Shown one piece after another: positions 23,836 to 31,332 of a DNA stretch of 33,548 nt. How positions within the stretch are numbered: position 1 is the first letter of the stretch; each line of letters opens with the position of its first letter. The notes below the pieces were generated by a model. It did no database searches. It was given only the letters and a program-made list of their open reading frames with translations, and had not been told where the DNA came from. Source of the stretch: Deltaproteobacteria bacterium (GTDB lineage: Bacteria > Desulfobacterota > Desulfobacteria > Desulfobacterales > C00003060); NCBI GenBank assembly GCA_030592345.1, contig JAUVJO010000003.1, positions 1 to 33,548 of the forward strand, in the 5' to 3' direction. A program made the translations under genes and the position numbers.

Positions 23836-26121
23836 TTGAAAAAGAAAAGTTTGTTAAGGCATTTTTCTTTGAAAATAAAAACAGATCGCATCACCATCGC
23901 AGGGAAATGGACGTTGTATTACGTCCTGATCGGCCTTATTGCCGGCCTGGGCTCCGTCGCCTTTCAATATCTTTGCCAGATAGGGTCACACGTTTTCTTG
24001 GATCAAATGGCCGGCTACAGTCCACCCTCACCTGCCGGAGAACCTCACCTGTTTTCACCAACAAACACACCATTCAATCGTTGGATACTCTTGTTTCTGC
24101 CAGCCTTGGGAGGCATCGTTAGCGGATGGCTGGTCTATACCTTTGCCCCCGAGGCAGAAGGCCATGGGACAGATGCTGCCATTGATTCGTATCACAATAA
24201 GGGAGGATTTGTGCGTGGAAGAATACCGTTTATCAAAACTATTGCCTCCGCGCTCACCATAACCTCGGGCGGTTCAGGGGGCCGCGAGGGACCGATCGCC
24301 CAGATTGGGGCTGGCTTTGGTTCTTACCTTGCCACAAGGCTTGGACTCTCTGACAGGCAACGTCGAATTATGTTGGCAGCAGGCATTGGTGCCGGTGTCG
24401 GAAGCATCTTCCGCGCGCCGCTGGCAGGAGCGCTATTTGCTGCCGAAGTCCTTTACCGAGAGCCTGAGTTTGAAGCAGAAGTGATCATCCCTTCCGGCAT
24501 TTCGTCGGTCGTTGCTTACTGTGTCTTTTGCCTGGTGTTCGGATGGGGGTCCCTGTTTGAATCTCAGGATTTTCTTTTTCGAAACCCCTTGGAACTGGGC
24601 CCCTATATTGTGCTCGCCTTTGTCTTGGTTGGAGGCGGGATATTGTATATCAAGTCCTTTTATGGGGTGCAGCACGTTTTCAGGGAGTTCAAGATTCCCA
24701 ATCACATCAAACCGGCCATTGGAGGTCTGTGCACCGGTGTTATCGGTTTCTTTCTCCCTGCAACTCTTTCCTTCGGCTACGGCTATGCGCAAATGGCCTT
24801 AAACAACGAGGTCCCCGCCCTCTTCGGGTTTCCGACGCTTTTCCTCCTGGCCCTGGCCTTTGGAAAGATATTGACCACTGCTTTTACAATCGGCTCCGGA
24901 GGCAGTGGCGGCGTATTTGGCCCATCCATCGTTATCGGTGGGGCCTTGGGGGGGGCAGTGGGCAGGATTTTTCATGCCATCATGCCAGGTATTGTGGTCG
25001 AGCCAGGGGCATTTGTAGTTGTGGGCATGGCCGGGTTCTTTGCTGCTGTGTCCAATGCCCCGATCTCGACGATAATTTTTGTCAGCGAAATGACTAATTC
25101 ATATCACCTGCTGCTGCCCAGCTTACTGGTTTGCTCACTTGCTTACTTGCTCTCGCGAAATTGGACAATTTATATCAAGCAAGTGCCAAGCAGGATAGAT
25201 TCCAATGCACACCGCGGCGATTTCTTTGTGGATGTGCTTGGTACCATCAGGGTGAAAGAAATCCTCGGCCAGGTGAGAAGAGTGGAACTGATCCCTGAAG
25301 ATATGCCGCTCACGGCTTTCAGAAGGATGTTTTCCTCAACAGACCAGCACTATTTCCCGGTCGTAAATAAGGAGGCCCGGCTGACTGGAATATTTTCCAT
25401 TAATGACGTCAGGGGCGTTATCTTTGATCAGGAAATCGGCAGTCTCGTGGTCATGAAAGATATCGCCAACCCGGACATTATTGTTACAACCCCATCTGAA
25501 GACCTCAGTGAGGTACTCAAGAAGTTTACCATTCGCAACCTTCACAGGCTCCCGGTCGTTAAGGACGAAGATCATTCCATTCTGCTCGGGATGTTAGATA
25601 GAAGGGAGGTCATCCAGTATTACAACCAGAAAGTCGAAGTGATTAAGTCAAGACACGATAGAGAAGATATTGAGAAAAACCACGAAATCAGCCAACTCAA
25701 ACACGTACGCGTGCGCCAGGCCATGAGGAGAGACACGGAAACAATCCTGGCGAGTATGCCACTCAAGGAACTAAGGGAATTTATTTTTCAATGCAAGTAT
25801 AGCAGTTTTCCTGTAGTTGATGCCCTGGGTCTTTTGAGGGGCGTCATTTCCTTAGCTGATTGCCAGAAGGCCTTTGATGAAAAGACCGAAAAAGCGCTGA
25901 CAGCGCAAGAGATCGCCACCCGTGATCTCGTCACTGTGACTGAAGATGATACACTGTTCTTGGCCCTTACCAGAATCATTCAAGGAGATTTCTCCATACT
26001 CCCCGTAGTGAGCAAAGAGAATCCCAAATTGCTCCTGGGCGTTATCAGCCGCAGGGATATCATGTCCACATATGACGATATTGTAATCAAAAACGTGGCC
26101 AGAGATACATCAGCCGCCTGA
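23836..26121 (+). CDS. ClC family anion transporter with four CBS domains
   Basis: 761-residue ClC protein. The membrane part (about 25-445) has GREGP (149-153, gating Glu151), Glu204 in the position of the E. coli proton glutamate, GVFGP (359-363) and Tyr446 near the E. coli Tyr445 position. The usual GSGIP selectivity motif is GHGTD (109-113). The C-terminal half has four CBS repeats in two pairs (about 470-535, 540-600, 625-685, 690-750), twice the usual number, suggesting nucleotide control by two Bateman modules. Retention of both glutamates points to a proton-coupled exchanger. Start is TTG with AAAGG eight bases upstream. Confidence 0.92.
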   Translation: MKKKSLLRHFSLKIKTDRITIAGKWTLYYVLIGLIAGLGSVAFQYLCQIGSHVFLDQMAGYSPPSPAGEPHLFSPTNTPFNRWILLFLPALGGIVSGWLVYTFAPEAEGHGTDAAIDSYHNKGGFVRGRIPFIKTIASALTITSGGSGGREGPIAQIGAGFGSYLATRLGLSDRQRRIMLAAGIGAGVGSIFRAPLAGALFAAEVLYREPEFEAEVIIPSGISSVVAYCVFCLVFGWGSLFESQDFLFRNPLELGPYIVLAFVLVGGGILYIKSFYGVQHVFREFKIPNHIKPAIGGLCTGVIGFFLPATLSFGYGYAQMALNNEVPALFGFPTLFLLALAFGKILTTAFTIGSGGSGGVFGPSIVIGGALGGAVGRIFHAIMPGIVVEPGAFVVVGMAGFFAAVSNAPISTIIFVSEMTNSYHLLLPSLLVCSLAYLLSRNWTIYIKQVPSRIDSNAHRGDFFVDVLGTIRVKEILGQVRRVELIPEDMPLTAFRRMFSSTDQHYFPVVNKEARLTGIFSINDVRGVIFDQEIGSLVVMKDIANPDIIVTTPSEDLSEVLKKFTIRNLHRLPVVKDEDHSILLGMLDRREVIQYYNQKVEVIKSRHDREDIEKNHEISQLKHVRVRQAMRRDTETILASMPLKELREFIFQCKYSSFPVVDALGLLRGVISLADCQKAFDEKTEKALTAQEIATRDLVTVTEDDTLFLALTRIIQGDFSILPVVSKENPKLLLGVISRRDIMSTYDDIVIKNVARDTSAA

Positions 26122-26131
26122 AATATCGGGG

Positions 26132-26230
26132 GGGGCGTGTCCAGAACTTTGGGGATGCACTTATGAAACGACTTGCGCCACATTTGTGGAGTACATTAAG
26201 TGCCTAAAGTGAGCTAAAGTGCCTAAAGTT
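26132..26230 (+). repeat. Repeat D copy 1, continuing into a family C tract
   Basis: GGGCGTGTCCAGAACTTT, CGACTTGCGCC and CATTTGTG-AGTACATTAAGTG align with 33371-33482. The right third is a family C tract (CTAAAGTG units). Begins ten bases after the ClC stop. Confidence 0.85.
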
Positions 26231-26340
26231 AAGGTGTTCTGCCTATTTTAAATATGTTGCGCCGGAGACGCACTGCTTAATCCCGCTAAAGGCAGGACTC
26301 ACTTTCTTGCAATAATAAAACTGTTTCTTCAAGTCCTTAA

Positions 26341-26357
26341 TCCCGCTAACAGCGGGA
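26341..26357. terminator. Small GC-rich hairpin in the convergent ClC-truA gap
   Basis: TCCCGCT (26341-26347), loop AAC, AGCGGGA (26351-26357). Followed on the plus strand by CTCACTTTAG rather than a T run. The related unit at 26280 is mismatched. Possible terminator for either gene, more likely a repeat hairpin. Confidence 0.35.
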
Positions 26358-26393
26358 CTCACTTTAGACACTTCAGGCACTTTAGCTCACTTT
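26358..26393 (-). repeat. Family C tract, minus orientation, pairing with 26198-26230
   Basis: CACTTTAG, CACTTCAG and CACTTTAGCTCACTTT units, reverse complement of the tract at the end of repeat D copy 1, about 130 bp away. Confidence 0.8.
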
Positions 26394-26438
26394 CTTTCTT
26401 CAGAAGGATGCGGAAAAGTTGTTGTCTCCCCACAGTTA

Positions 26439-27200
26439 TTAGATAAGCCCGTCGCGAGGTCTATATTTGACTTCCCTCAGGAACAACCCATGAGGGGGAG
26501 CTGTCTTGCCTGCCTGTTTGCGATCCTTTGAAAGCAGAATCTCCCTAAACTCCTTTGGCGATGTTTTTCCCATACCCACATCTACCAGACTGCCAACGAT
26601 GTTTCGCACCATGCACCGCAAGAACCCGTCGGCCTCAATACTGAAAACCAGGTAGCCGTCTGCATCCTTTGCTGCGAAGCTCACATCCACTACAGTTCGT
26701 ACCGACTGGGTTCTGGGGCTACCGCTTGCCTCAAAGGCCGAAAAGTCGTGCTTACCTTTCAGGTAAAACATGGCCGTCCTCATGGCACCAAGATCAAGGC
26801 ACTTTTTGATGTGCCAGACGTACTTCCGAAAGATGGCCGCCGGGAGGGGCCGATTCAAGATACGATAATCGTAAATCTTGCTCCAGGCATCGTATCGGGA
26901 ATGGAACGTGTCAGGGACTTCTTTGCAATCTTTTATCACTATGTCTGCTGGCAGCAGGCTGTTTAAGCCCCTTTTGAAGATGTCAGGTGTGAGCTTTGTA
27001 GCGACCGAAAAGTTGGCGACCTGGTTTAGGGCGTGTACGCCAGCATCGGTCCGTCCAGACCCGATAACAGCGACCGAACGTCCGGTCATGGTCTTGAGCG
27101 CAGCTTCAATCGTGCCCTGAATCGTGGGAGTCACCTTCTGGCGCTGCCATCCATGATAATCCGTGCCGTCGTACTCGATAATAAGCTTGAAGTTGGACAA
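26439..27200 (-). CDS. truA: tRNA pseudouridine(38-40) synthase TruA
   Basis: Makes pseudouridine at positions 38-40 of tRNA anticodon arms. 253 residues with the TruA start FKLIIEYDGTDYHGWQRQ, the catalytic Asp52 in GSGRTDAGVHA, FSAFEASGSPRTQSVRTV and FLRCMVRNIVG. The only start consistent with the family is TTG at 27200; no Shine-Dalgarno sequence is present and a family C tract begins five bases upstream. argC lies upstream on the same strand, 130 bp away. Confidence 0.94.
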   Translation of the reverse strand: MSNFKLIIEYDGTDYHGWQRQKVTPTIQGTIEAALKTMTGRSVAVIGSGRTDAGVHALNQVANFSVATKLTPDIFKRGLNSLLPADIVIKDCKEVPDTFHSRYDAWSKIYDYRILNRPLPAAIFRKYVWHIKKCLDLGAMRTAMFYLKGKHDFSAFEASGSPRTQSVRTVVDVSFAAKDADGYLVFSIEADGFLRCMVRNIVGSLVDVGMGKTSPKEFREILLSKDRKQAGKTAPPHGLFLREVKYRPRDGLI

Positions 27201-27205
27201 TGGAT

Positions 27206-27250
27206 AAAGTGCCTAAAGTGAGCTAAAGTGAGCTAAAGTGCCTAAAGTTA
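27206..27250 (+). repeat. Family C tract, plus orientation (left arm)
   Basis: Four CTAAAGTG units directly upstream of the truA start codon, paired with an opposite-orientation tract at 27304-27322. Confidence 0.85.
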
Positions 27251-27303
27251 AAAGAAAAAACCAAATTTTTGCAAAGAGTTTCCTCAGCTTGCAACCAAAA
27301 TTA

Positions 27304-27322
27304 AGCTCACTTTAGCACTTCA
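27304..27322 (-). repeat. Family C tract, minus orientation (right arm, short)
   Basis: AGCTCACTTTAGCACTTCAG, the short inverted counterpart of 27206-27250. It ends about eight bases from the argC stop. Confidence 0.7.
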
Positions 27323-27330
27323 GTTCCCTG

Positions 27331-28368
27331 TCAAAGAGGAAAGGGTACTTGGTCCAGGCCTGCTGTCTCTGGAAATCCAAACATGATATTCATGTTCTGC
27401 ACGGCCTGCCCGGAGGCGCCTTTTACCAGGTTGTCAATAGCAGACACAAGGATCAGGCGTTTTGTGCGCTCCGCTACCCTGACTCCGATGTCGCAAAAAT
27501 TTGTCCCTTTCACGTGCCGCGTGTCCGGAAATTTGCCAGGCGGACAGATCCGAACAAAAGGTTTATTCTCAAAAAAAATATCAAGACAGGAAGTTACGTC
27601 CTGTGTGGAAATAGACTCTTTCAGGCCAACGTAAGTCGTGGTTAGCATCCCCCGTGTCATGGGAACCAGGTGGGGTACAAACGTGATGTGAATCGCGCGT
27701 CCGGCAAACAGGCTCAATACTTCGTCCATCTCCGGGTTATGTCGATGCTCTGCCACCTTGTACGCCTTAAAACCTTCATTGACTTCACAAAAGAGCGTCG
27801 CCAGACTCACGGACCGGCCTGCACCACTGGCGCCTGACTTTGAATCTGAAATGATGTTCTCCAGGTCCACAAACCTGGCCTTCACAAGAGGTAGCAACGG
27901 TAGAACGACACTGGTGGGATAGCACCCCGGGTTGCCAATCAGAGAAGCATTCCGGATCTCGCTGAAATAGATTTCAGGAAGCCCGTAAACCGCAGATTCA
28001 AGCAAATCTTTTGCCTGATGCGGTTCATACCATGCCTCGTACAAAGCAGGATCCTTGAACCTGAAATCCGCGCCAAGATCAATGACCTTCTTGCCTTGGC
28101 CAATAAGCCCTGGCACCACGGCCATGGATGCCTTGTGTGGAAGGGCGGTAAAGACAACGTCACTCGCCTCGGAGACAGCCTCTTCAGAAAACGGTTGGCA
28201 TGTCAAATCCACAATACCGGCCATGCTCGGATAAATATCCGAAAAGCGAGTGCCCACGTACTGCCGGGAGGTAATCATCGATAATCTTGCATGAGGATGA
28301 CCTGACAGAATCCTTACCAGTTCTGCCCCGGCATAGCCAGTGGCACCAACAACTGCGGCCCTAACCAT
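27331..28368 (-). CDS. argC: N-acetyl-gamma-glutamyl-phosphate reductase
   Basis: Third step of arginine synthesis: NADPH reduction of N-acetylglutamyl phosphate to the semialdehyde. 345 residues with the nucleotide motif GATGYAGAELVR (8-19), the catalytic Cys149 in GNPGCYPTS, and SGASGAGRS plus AEHRHNPEMDEV with the conserved His. The ATG at 28368 has AGGAGG five bases upstream. No other arg genes are near. Type 1 ArgC length. Confidence 0.96.
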   Translation of the reverse strand: MVRAAVVGATGYAGAELVRILSGHPHARLSMITSRQYVGTRFSDIYPSMAGIVDLTCQPFSEEAVSEASDVVFTALPHKASMAVVPGLIGQGKKVIDLGADFRFKDPALYEAWYEPHQAKDLLESAVYGLPEIYFSEIRNASLIGNPGCYPTSVVLPLLPLVKARFVDLENIISDSKSGASGAGRSVSLATLFCEVNEGFKAYKVAEHRHNPEMDEVLSLFAGRAIHITFVPHLVPMTRGMLTTTYVGLKESISTQDVTSCLDIFFENKPFVRICPPGKFPDTRHVKGTNFCDIGVRVAERTKRLILVSAIDNLVKGASGQAVQNMNIMFGFPETAGLDQVPFPL

Positions 28369-28387
28369 ATCGCCTCCTAAGAAAGGG

Positions 28388-28604
28388 TGTAACCGTTCAC
28401 GGGGCTCAGATGAATGGTTGCGGTTGCGCTACTCGTTACGGTTATCGTTGTGCGTTGTGCGGCTCCAAAAACAACTCAACCGACAGACGACAGACGTACT
28501 GTTTTCAAGGCGCAAGCCGCAAACGAGTCGCGCAACCGATAGACGACAGACAGCCAAGGGGCTAAGGTCTTACTCCCAACACATGAACCCCGTGAACGGT
28601 TACA
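28388..28604. repeat. Nested inverted repeat upstream of argC (217 bp)
   Basis: Outer arms are a perfect 17 bp inverted repeat, TGTAACCGTTCACGGGG (28388-28404) and CCCCGTGAACGGTTACA (28588-28604). Inside, CGGTTGCGCTACTCGTT (28421-28437) pairs with AACGAGTCGCGCAACCG (28522-28538) with one mismatch, and CGA(C/T)AGACGACAGAC occurs twice as a direct repeat. Part of the 483 bp argC-infA gap; no gene seen. Confidence 0.8.
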
Positions 28605-28662
28605 AAAGGGTATACTTCACACGGCCACGAACTGCGTTTTCTTGAGAGAGGGAAACACAGGC

Positions 28663-28767
28663 TATAGACTTTCACATATTAAATTTCACAAGGCCAGAGG
28701 GAGGAGGCTGTATTGTAATACGCCGACGACCGATAACGCCGTGAAATTTAATATGTGAAAGTCTATA
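28663..28767 (+). repeat. Family A hairpin element, copy A3 (105 bp)
   Basis: Canonical copy: 28-base outer arms, constant strands AGGCCAGAGGGAGGA and GACCGATAACGC, inner hairpin GTAT-TGTA-ATAC closed by GGC/GCC. Lies between argC and infA. Confidence 0.93.
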
Positions 28768-28851
28768 TATACCAGAACTATCCGAGGGGCACAAGCAAGT
28801 GAAACAGTGAAAGGAGCAAAACCATCAGGCAGGAAAGCCAACGATTCAGCG

Positions 28852-29091
28852 TCAGTGTCTGTTGCCCTGGCGGCCGCTGAAACGATATGTGATTCTCCCC
28901 CGTGAGAGGTCGTACGGCGAAAGTTCTACAGTTACCGTGTCTCCCGGAAGGATCTTTATCGAATATTTGCGCATTTTTCCACACGGATGAGCAAGTATCT
29001 GATGCTTGTTCTCCAACTCTACCTTATAGTTGCCGTGGGACATATCCTGGATGACTTTGCCGCGTACTTCAATGGCGTCTTCTTTTGCCAC
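28852..29091 (-). CDS. infA: Translation initiation factor IF-1 (divergent copy)
   Basis: 79-residue S1/OB-fold protein binding the 30S A site. From the GTG at 29091 it reads MAKEDAIEV, the standard IF-1 start; a TTG two codons earlier is nearer to the AAGGAGG site and cannot be ruled out. [13 protein letters not shown] and [24 protein letters not shown] are typical. Unusual are AHPCGKMRK instead of the near-invariant AHISGKMR and a nine-residue C-terminal tail (SGRQGNRH). infA normally sits in the large ribosomal operon; here it is alone between two family A elements, so it may be a second copy. Confidence 0.92.
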   Translation of the reverse strand: MAKEDAIEVRGKVIQDMSHGNYKVELENKHQILAHPCGKMRKYSIKILPGDTVTVELSPYDLSRGRITYRFSGRQGNRH

Positions 29092-29197
29092 TATCAATTC
29101 ACCTCCTTGTGTAGGGCATATTCATGACACTAGCTCCGCTTTTCTCCGCAATCGGAATAATGGAATTGTGGAATATTGGGTTTAAAAGGGTTTCTAC

Positions 29198-29302
29198 TAT
29201 AGACTTCCACATATTAAATTTCACAAGGCCAGAGGGAGGAGGCTGTATTGTAATACGCCGACGACCGATAACGCTGTGAAATTTAATATGTGAAAGTCTA
29301 TA
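29198..29302 (+). repeat. Family A hairpin element, copy A4 (105 bp)
   Basis: Near-identical to A3; one change in the left arm (TATAGACTTCC) is matched by no change on the right, giving a single mismatch. It is 16 bp from the rpsI stop and 106 bp from infA, so any transcript passing from rpsI to infA would contain it. Confidence 0.93.
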
Positions 29303-29318
29303 GTCAAAGGCTTCTAAG

Positions 29319-29708
29319 CTACCGCTTGGAATACTGGAAGCGGGCGCGAGCCCCTTTTTGACCGTACTTTTTTCGTTCTTTGATCCTTGGGTCCCGTGTA
29401 ACAAAACCAGCCCTTTTCAGAACCAGTCTGAATTCCGGATTCACCTGAAGCAACGCCTTGGTGATACCATGCCGAATGGCAGCCGCCTGACCGGAAATCC
29501 CGCCGCCCGAGACATTGACGTTTATGTCATAGCTACCATACGTATCAGTCAAAACCAGAGGTTGCTCCACAATCATCTTGGCAGTTTCCCTGCCAAAATA
29601 ATCATCGATACTCCGCTTGTTGATAACAATGCTTCCTTTTCCTGGTTTAAGCCATGTTCTGGCCACCGAGGTTTTCCGCTTTCCAGTACCATAATAAGCT
29701 TCTGGCAT
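29319..29708 (-). CDS. rpsI: Ribosomal protein S9
   Basis: Small-subunit protein whose C-terminal tail reaches the P-site tRNA. 129 residues: [19 protein letters not shown] at the start, [18 protein letters not shown] in the middle, and the standard tail [13 protein letters not shown] at 29708 with AGGAG six bases upstream. Follows rplM with nine bases between, the universal pair. Confidence 0.98.
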   Translation of the reverse strand: MPEAYYGTGKRKTSVARTWLKPGKGSIVINKRSIDDYFGRETAKMIVEQPLVLTDTYGSYDINVNVSGGGISGQAAAIRHGITKALLQVNPEFRLVLKRAGFVTRDPRIKERKKYGQKGARARFQYSKR

Positions 29709-29717
29709 AAAAAACTC

Positions 29718-30152
29718 CTAGACCTGAGGTCGCAGTGGTTGAGGCCGCTGTGCCACATGTGGGTGATCTGGTCCTGCATAAATTTTGAGTTTTGTTAGCA
29801 TTTTACGACCGAGTCTATTTTTTGGAAGCATCCCGCGGACAGCACAGGTGACCAAATCCTCAGGCCGCTTATGCAAAAGCTGTTTGGCGGTCATAGACTT
29901 AAGCCCCCCGACGTAACCACTGTGGCGATAGTACATCTTCTGGTCCCACTTCGCGCCTGTCAAAGCGACTTTAGCCGCATTAATCACAATGATGTGATCC
30001 CCAGTATCAATATGGGGCGTATAAATGGGTTTATGCTTTCCCGAGAGTCGAACGGCAACCAGGCTGGCGAGTCTGCCCAAAACACACCCGTTCGCATCAA
30101 TGACGTACCATTTTCTTCCAACTTCTTTTGGTTTTGCAGAATAAGTTTTCAT
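29718..30152 (-). CDS. rplM: Ribosomal protein L13
   Basis: Large-subunit protein, 144 residues. Recognised from [47 protein letters not shown], and [32 protein letters not shown] at 30152 with a modest AGAGAG upstream. First gene of the rplM-rpsI pair. Confidence 0.98.
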   Translation of the reverse strand: MKTYSAKPKEVGRKWYVIDANGCVLGRLASLVAVRLSGKHKPIYTPHIDTGDHIIVINAAKVALTGAKWDQKMYYRHSGYVGGLKSMTAKQLLHKRPEDLVTCAVRGMLPKNRLGRKMLTKLKIYAGPDHPHVAQRPQPLRPQV

Positions 30153-30193
30153 GATTCGGTCTCTCTCTGAGTGTTAAGTGCTATAAAAGGGTG

Positions 30194-30223
30194 ACCATAA
30201 ATCCCATCAGTTCGCAATGTCAA
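30194..30223 (-). promoter_or_regulatory. Candidate sigma-70 promoter for rplM-rpsI
   Basis: Minus-strand TTGACA (30223-30218), 18-base spacer, -10 TATGGT (four of six). The leader to rplM would be about 35 bases. A TTGACA on the plus strand at 30271 has no acceptable -10. Confidence 0.45.
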
Positions 30224-30313
30224 GGGAAAAATCACTCTTTGTTGCGCAAGCGCACTGGCGCTCAAACTTCTTGACAAACGCTCCGGATTCTAATACGTGA
30301 GCGATCTTAGGTG

Positions 30314-30567
30314 GTGCCTGAACGAAAGTTACCCTTCCGTGTCATTTCGAGCGAAGTGAGAAATATGTTGTTTGTTGTTTACGGATTTCTTCCCGCTATA
30401 GGCTTTAAGATAAAGATTTTGGGAAGGCTAGAGGGAGGAAGGCGTACTCGTCGTACGTTGACGACCGATAACGCATCCAAAATCTTTATCTTAAAGCCTA
30501 TAACAGCGTGATCGAAATAACAACTAAAGCAGCCCCAACGAGAAGAAGGGGATTTCCGTTCAGGCAC
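30314..30567. repeat. Outer inverted repeat enclosing family A copy A5
   Basis: GTGCCTGAACG (30314-30324) and CGTTCAGGCAC (30557-30567) are perfect inverted copies, with further loosely matching sequence inward (CATTTCGAGCG on the left, GATCGAAATAACAAC on the right). Part of the 444 bp region between the divergent rplM and adk genes. The left side holds a GTCATTTCGAGCGAAGTGAG word resembling widespread REP-like repeats. Confidence 0.6.
30397..30502 (+). repeat. Family A hairpin element, variant copy A5 (106 bp)
   Basis: The arms differ in sequence from other copies (TATAGGCTTTAAGATAAAG...) yet form a perfect 26 bp inverted repeat. The inner hairpin is also different (CGTAC-TCGTC-GTACG). The constant strands AGGCTAGAGGGAGGA and GACGACCGATAACGC are kept. 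Lies between rplM and adk. Confidence 0.93.
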
Positions 30568-30596
30568 TAAGCAAACTTACAAGAAAGGAGAGGAGT

Positions 30597-31271
30597 ATGA
30601 ACATTTTGATGTTTGGACCAAACGGCAGTGGCAAGGGGACACAAGGGGCGATCGTAAAGGACAAATACAATCTGCCCCATGTTGAATCAGGGGCAATATT
30701 CCGTGAAAATATCGGTAAAGGTACGGAAATCGGCGTCAAGGCCAAAGAATATATTGACCGCGGCGAATTAGTGCCGGACGAAATCACCATTCCGATGATT
30801 CTGGACCGCCTGAAACAAGACGATTGCAAAAATGGCTGGCTCTTGGATGGGTTCCCGAGAAACAAAGTACAGGCCATAAAACTGGATGAAGCCCTGAAGG
30901 CCGCTGGCTTGGATCTGGATATTGTGGTCGAGGTGCTTCTGGATAGAGAAATTGCCAAGAACCGTATTATGGGGCGCAGGTTGTGCGCGAACGACAACAA
31001 TCATCCGAACAACATTTTTATTGACGCAATAAAACCGGATGGCGACAAGTGCCGTGTATGCGGTGGCGATCTTTCAACACGGTCCGACGATCAGGATGAA
31101 GATGCCATCGGCAAACGCCACGCTATTTACTACGATACTGATACCGGCACGTTGGCAGCGACTTATTATTTCAAAGATCTCGCTGAAAAAGAAGGCAAAA
31201 TCAAATATATTAACCTGGATGGCTCCCCCGGCGTAAAAGAGGTAACGGCAGATTTGATGTCGAAACTGTAA
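30597..31271 (+). CDS. adk: Adenylate kinase, metal-binding Desulfovibrio type
   Basis: Converts AMP and ATP to two ADP. 224 residues: P-loop GPNGSGKGTQ (7-16), AMP-site SGAIFRENIG, LLDGFPRN, and an enlarged LID. The LID cysteines and histidine are Cys130, His136, Cys152 and Cys155, that is Cys-X5-His-X15-Cys-X2-Cys, the pattern reported for the Zn/Co/Fe-binding adenylate kinase of Desulfovibrio gigas rather than the usual four-Cys LID. Strong AGGAGAGGAG upstream of the ATG. Monocistronic, not with secY as in many bacteria. Confidence 0.96.
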   Translation: MNILMFGPNGSGKGTQGAIVKDKYNLPHVESGAIFRENIGKGTEIGVKAKEYIDRGELVPDEITIPMILDRLKQDDCKNGWLLDGFPRNKVQAIKLDEALKAAGLDLDIVVEVLLDREIAKNRIMGRRLCANDNNHPNNIFIDAIKPDGDKCRVCGGDLSTRSDDQDEDAIGKRHAIYYDTDTGTLAATYYFKDLAEKEGKIKYINLDGSPGVKEVTADLMSKL

Positions 31272-31292
31272 GGACATCCAGAACAACTTCTG

Positions 31293-31326
31293 TGCCTGCC
31301 CGGAACAACCAGGTTTCAGGCAGGCA
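31293..31326 (+). terminator. Candidate terminator hairpin after adk
   Basis: Perfect 8 bp stem TGCCTGCC (31293-31300) and GGCAGGCA (31319-31326) with an 18-base loop, 21 bp after the adk stop; followed by TGCATTTAT, a poor T tract. Family A copy A6 begins seven bases later. Confidence 0.4.
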
Positions 31327-31332
31327 TGCATT

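Larger units (their letters stand above)
26122..26438. other. Repeat-filled 317 bp gap between ClC gene and truA
   Basis: Both genes end here (convergent). The gap contains repeat D copy 1, an inverted pair of family C tracts, and between them two near-identical segments (CTTAATCCCGCTAA...GGACTCACTTT), the second of which forms a 7 bp hairpin at 26341-26357. No coding sequence. Confidence 0.75.

Noticed and set aside
30271-30300. Plus-strand promoter for adk with TTGACA at 30271
   Set aside because: No acceptable -10 at 16-18 bases and the transcript would need to cross the whole A5 hairpin before adk.
30379-30567. Small ORF reading through family A copy A5
   Set aside because: It exists only because the palindrome arms lack stops; other copies do not keep the frame.
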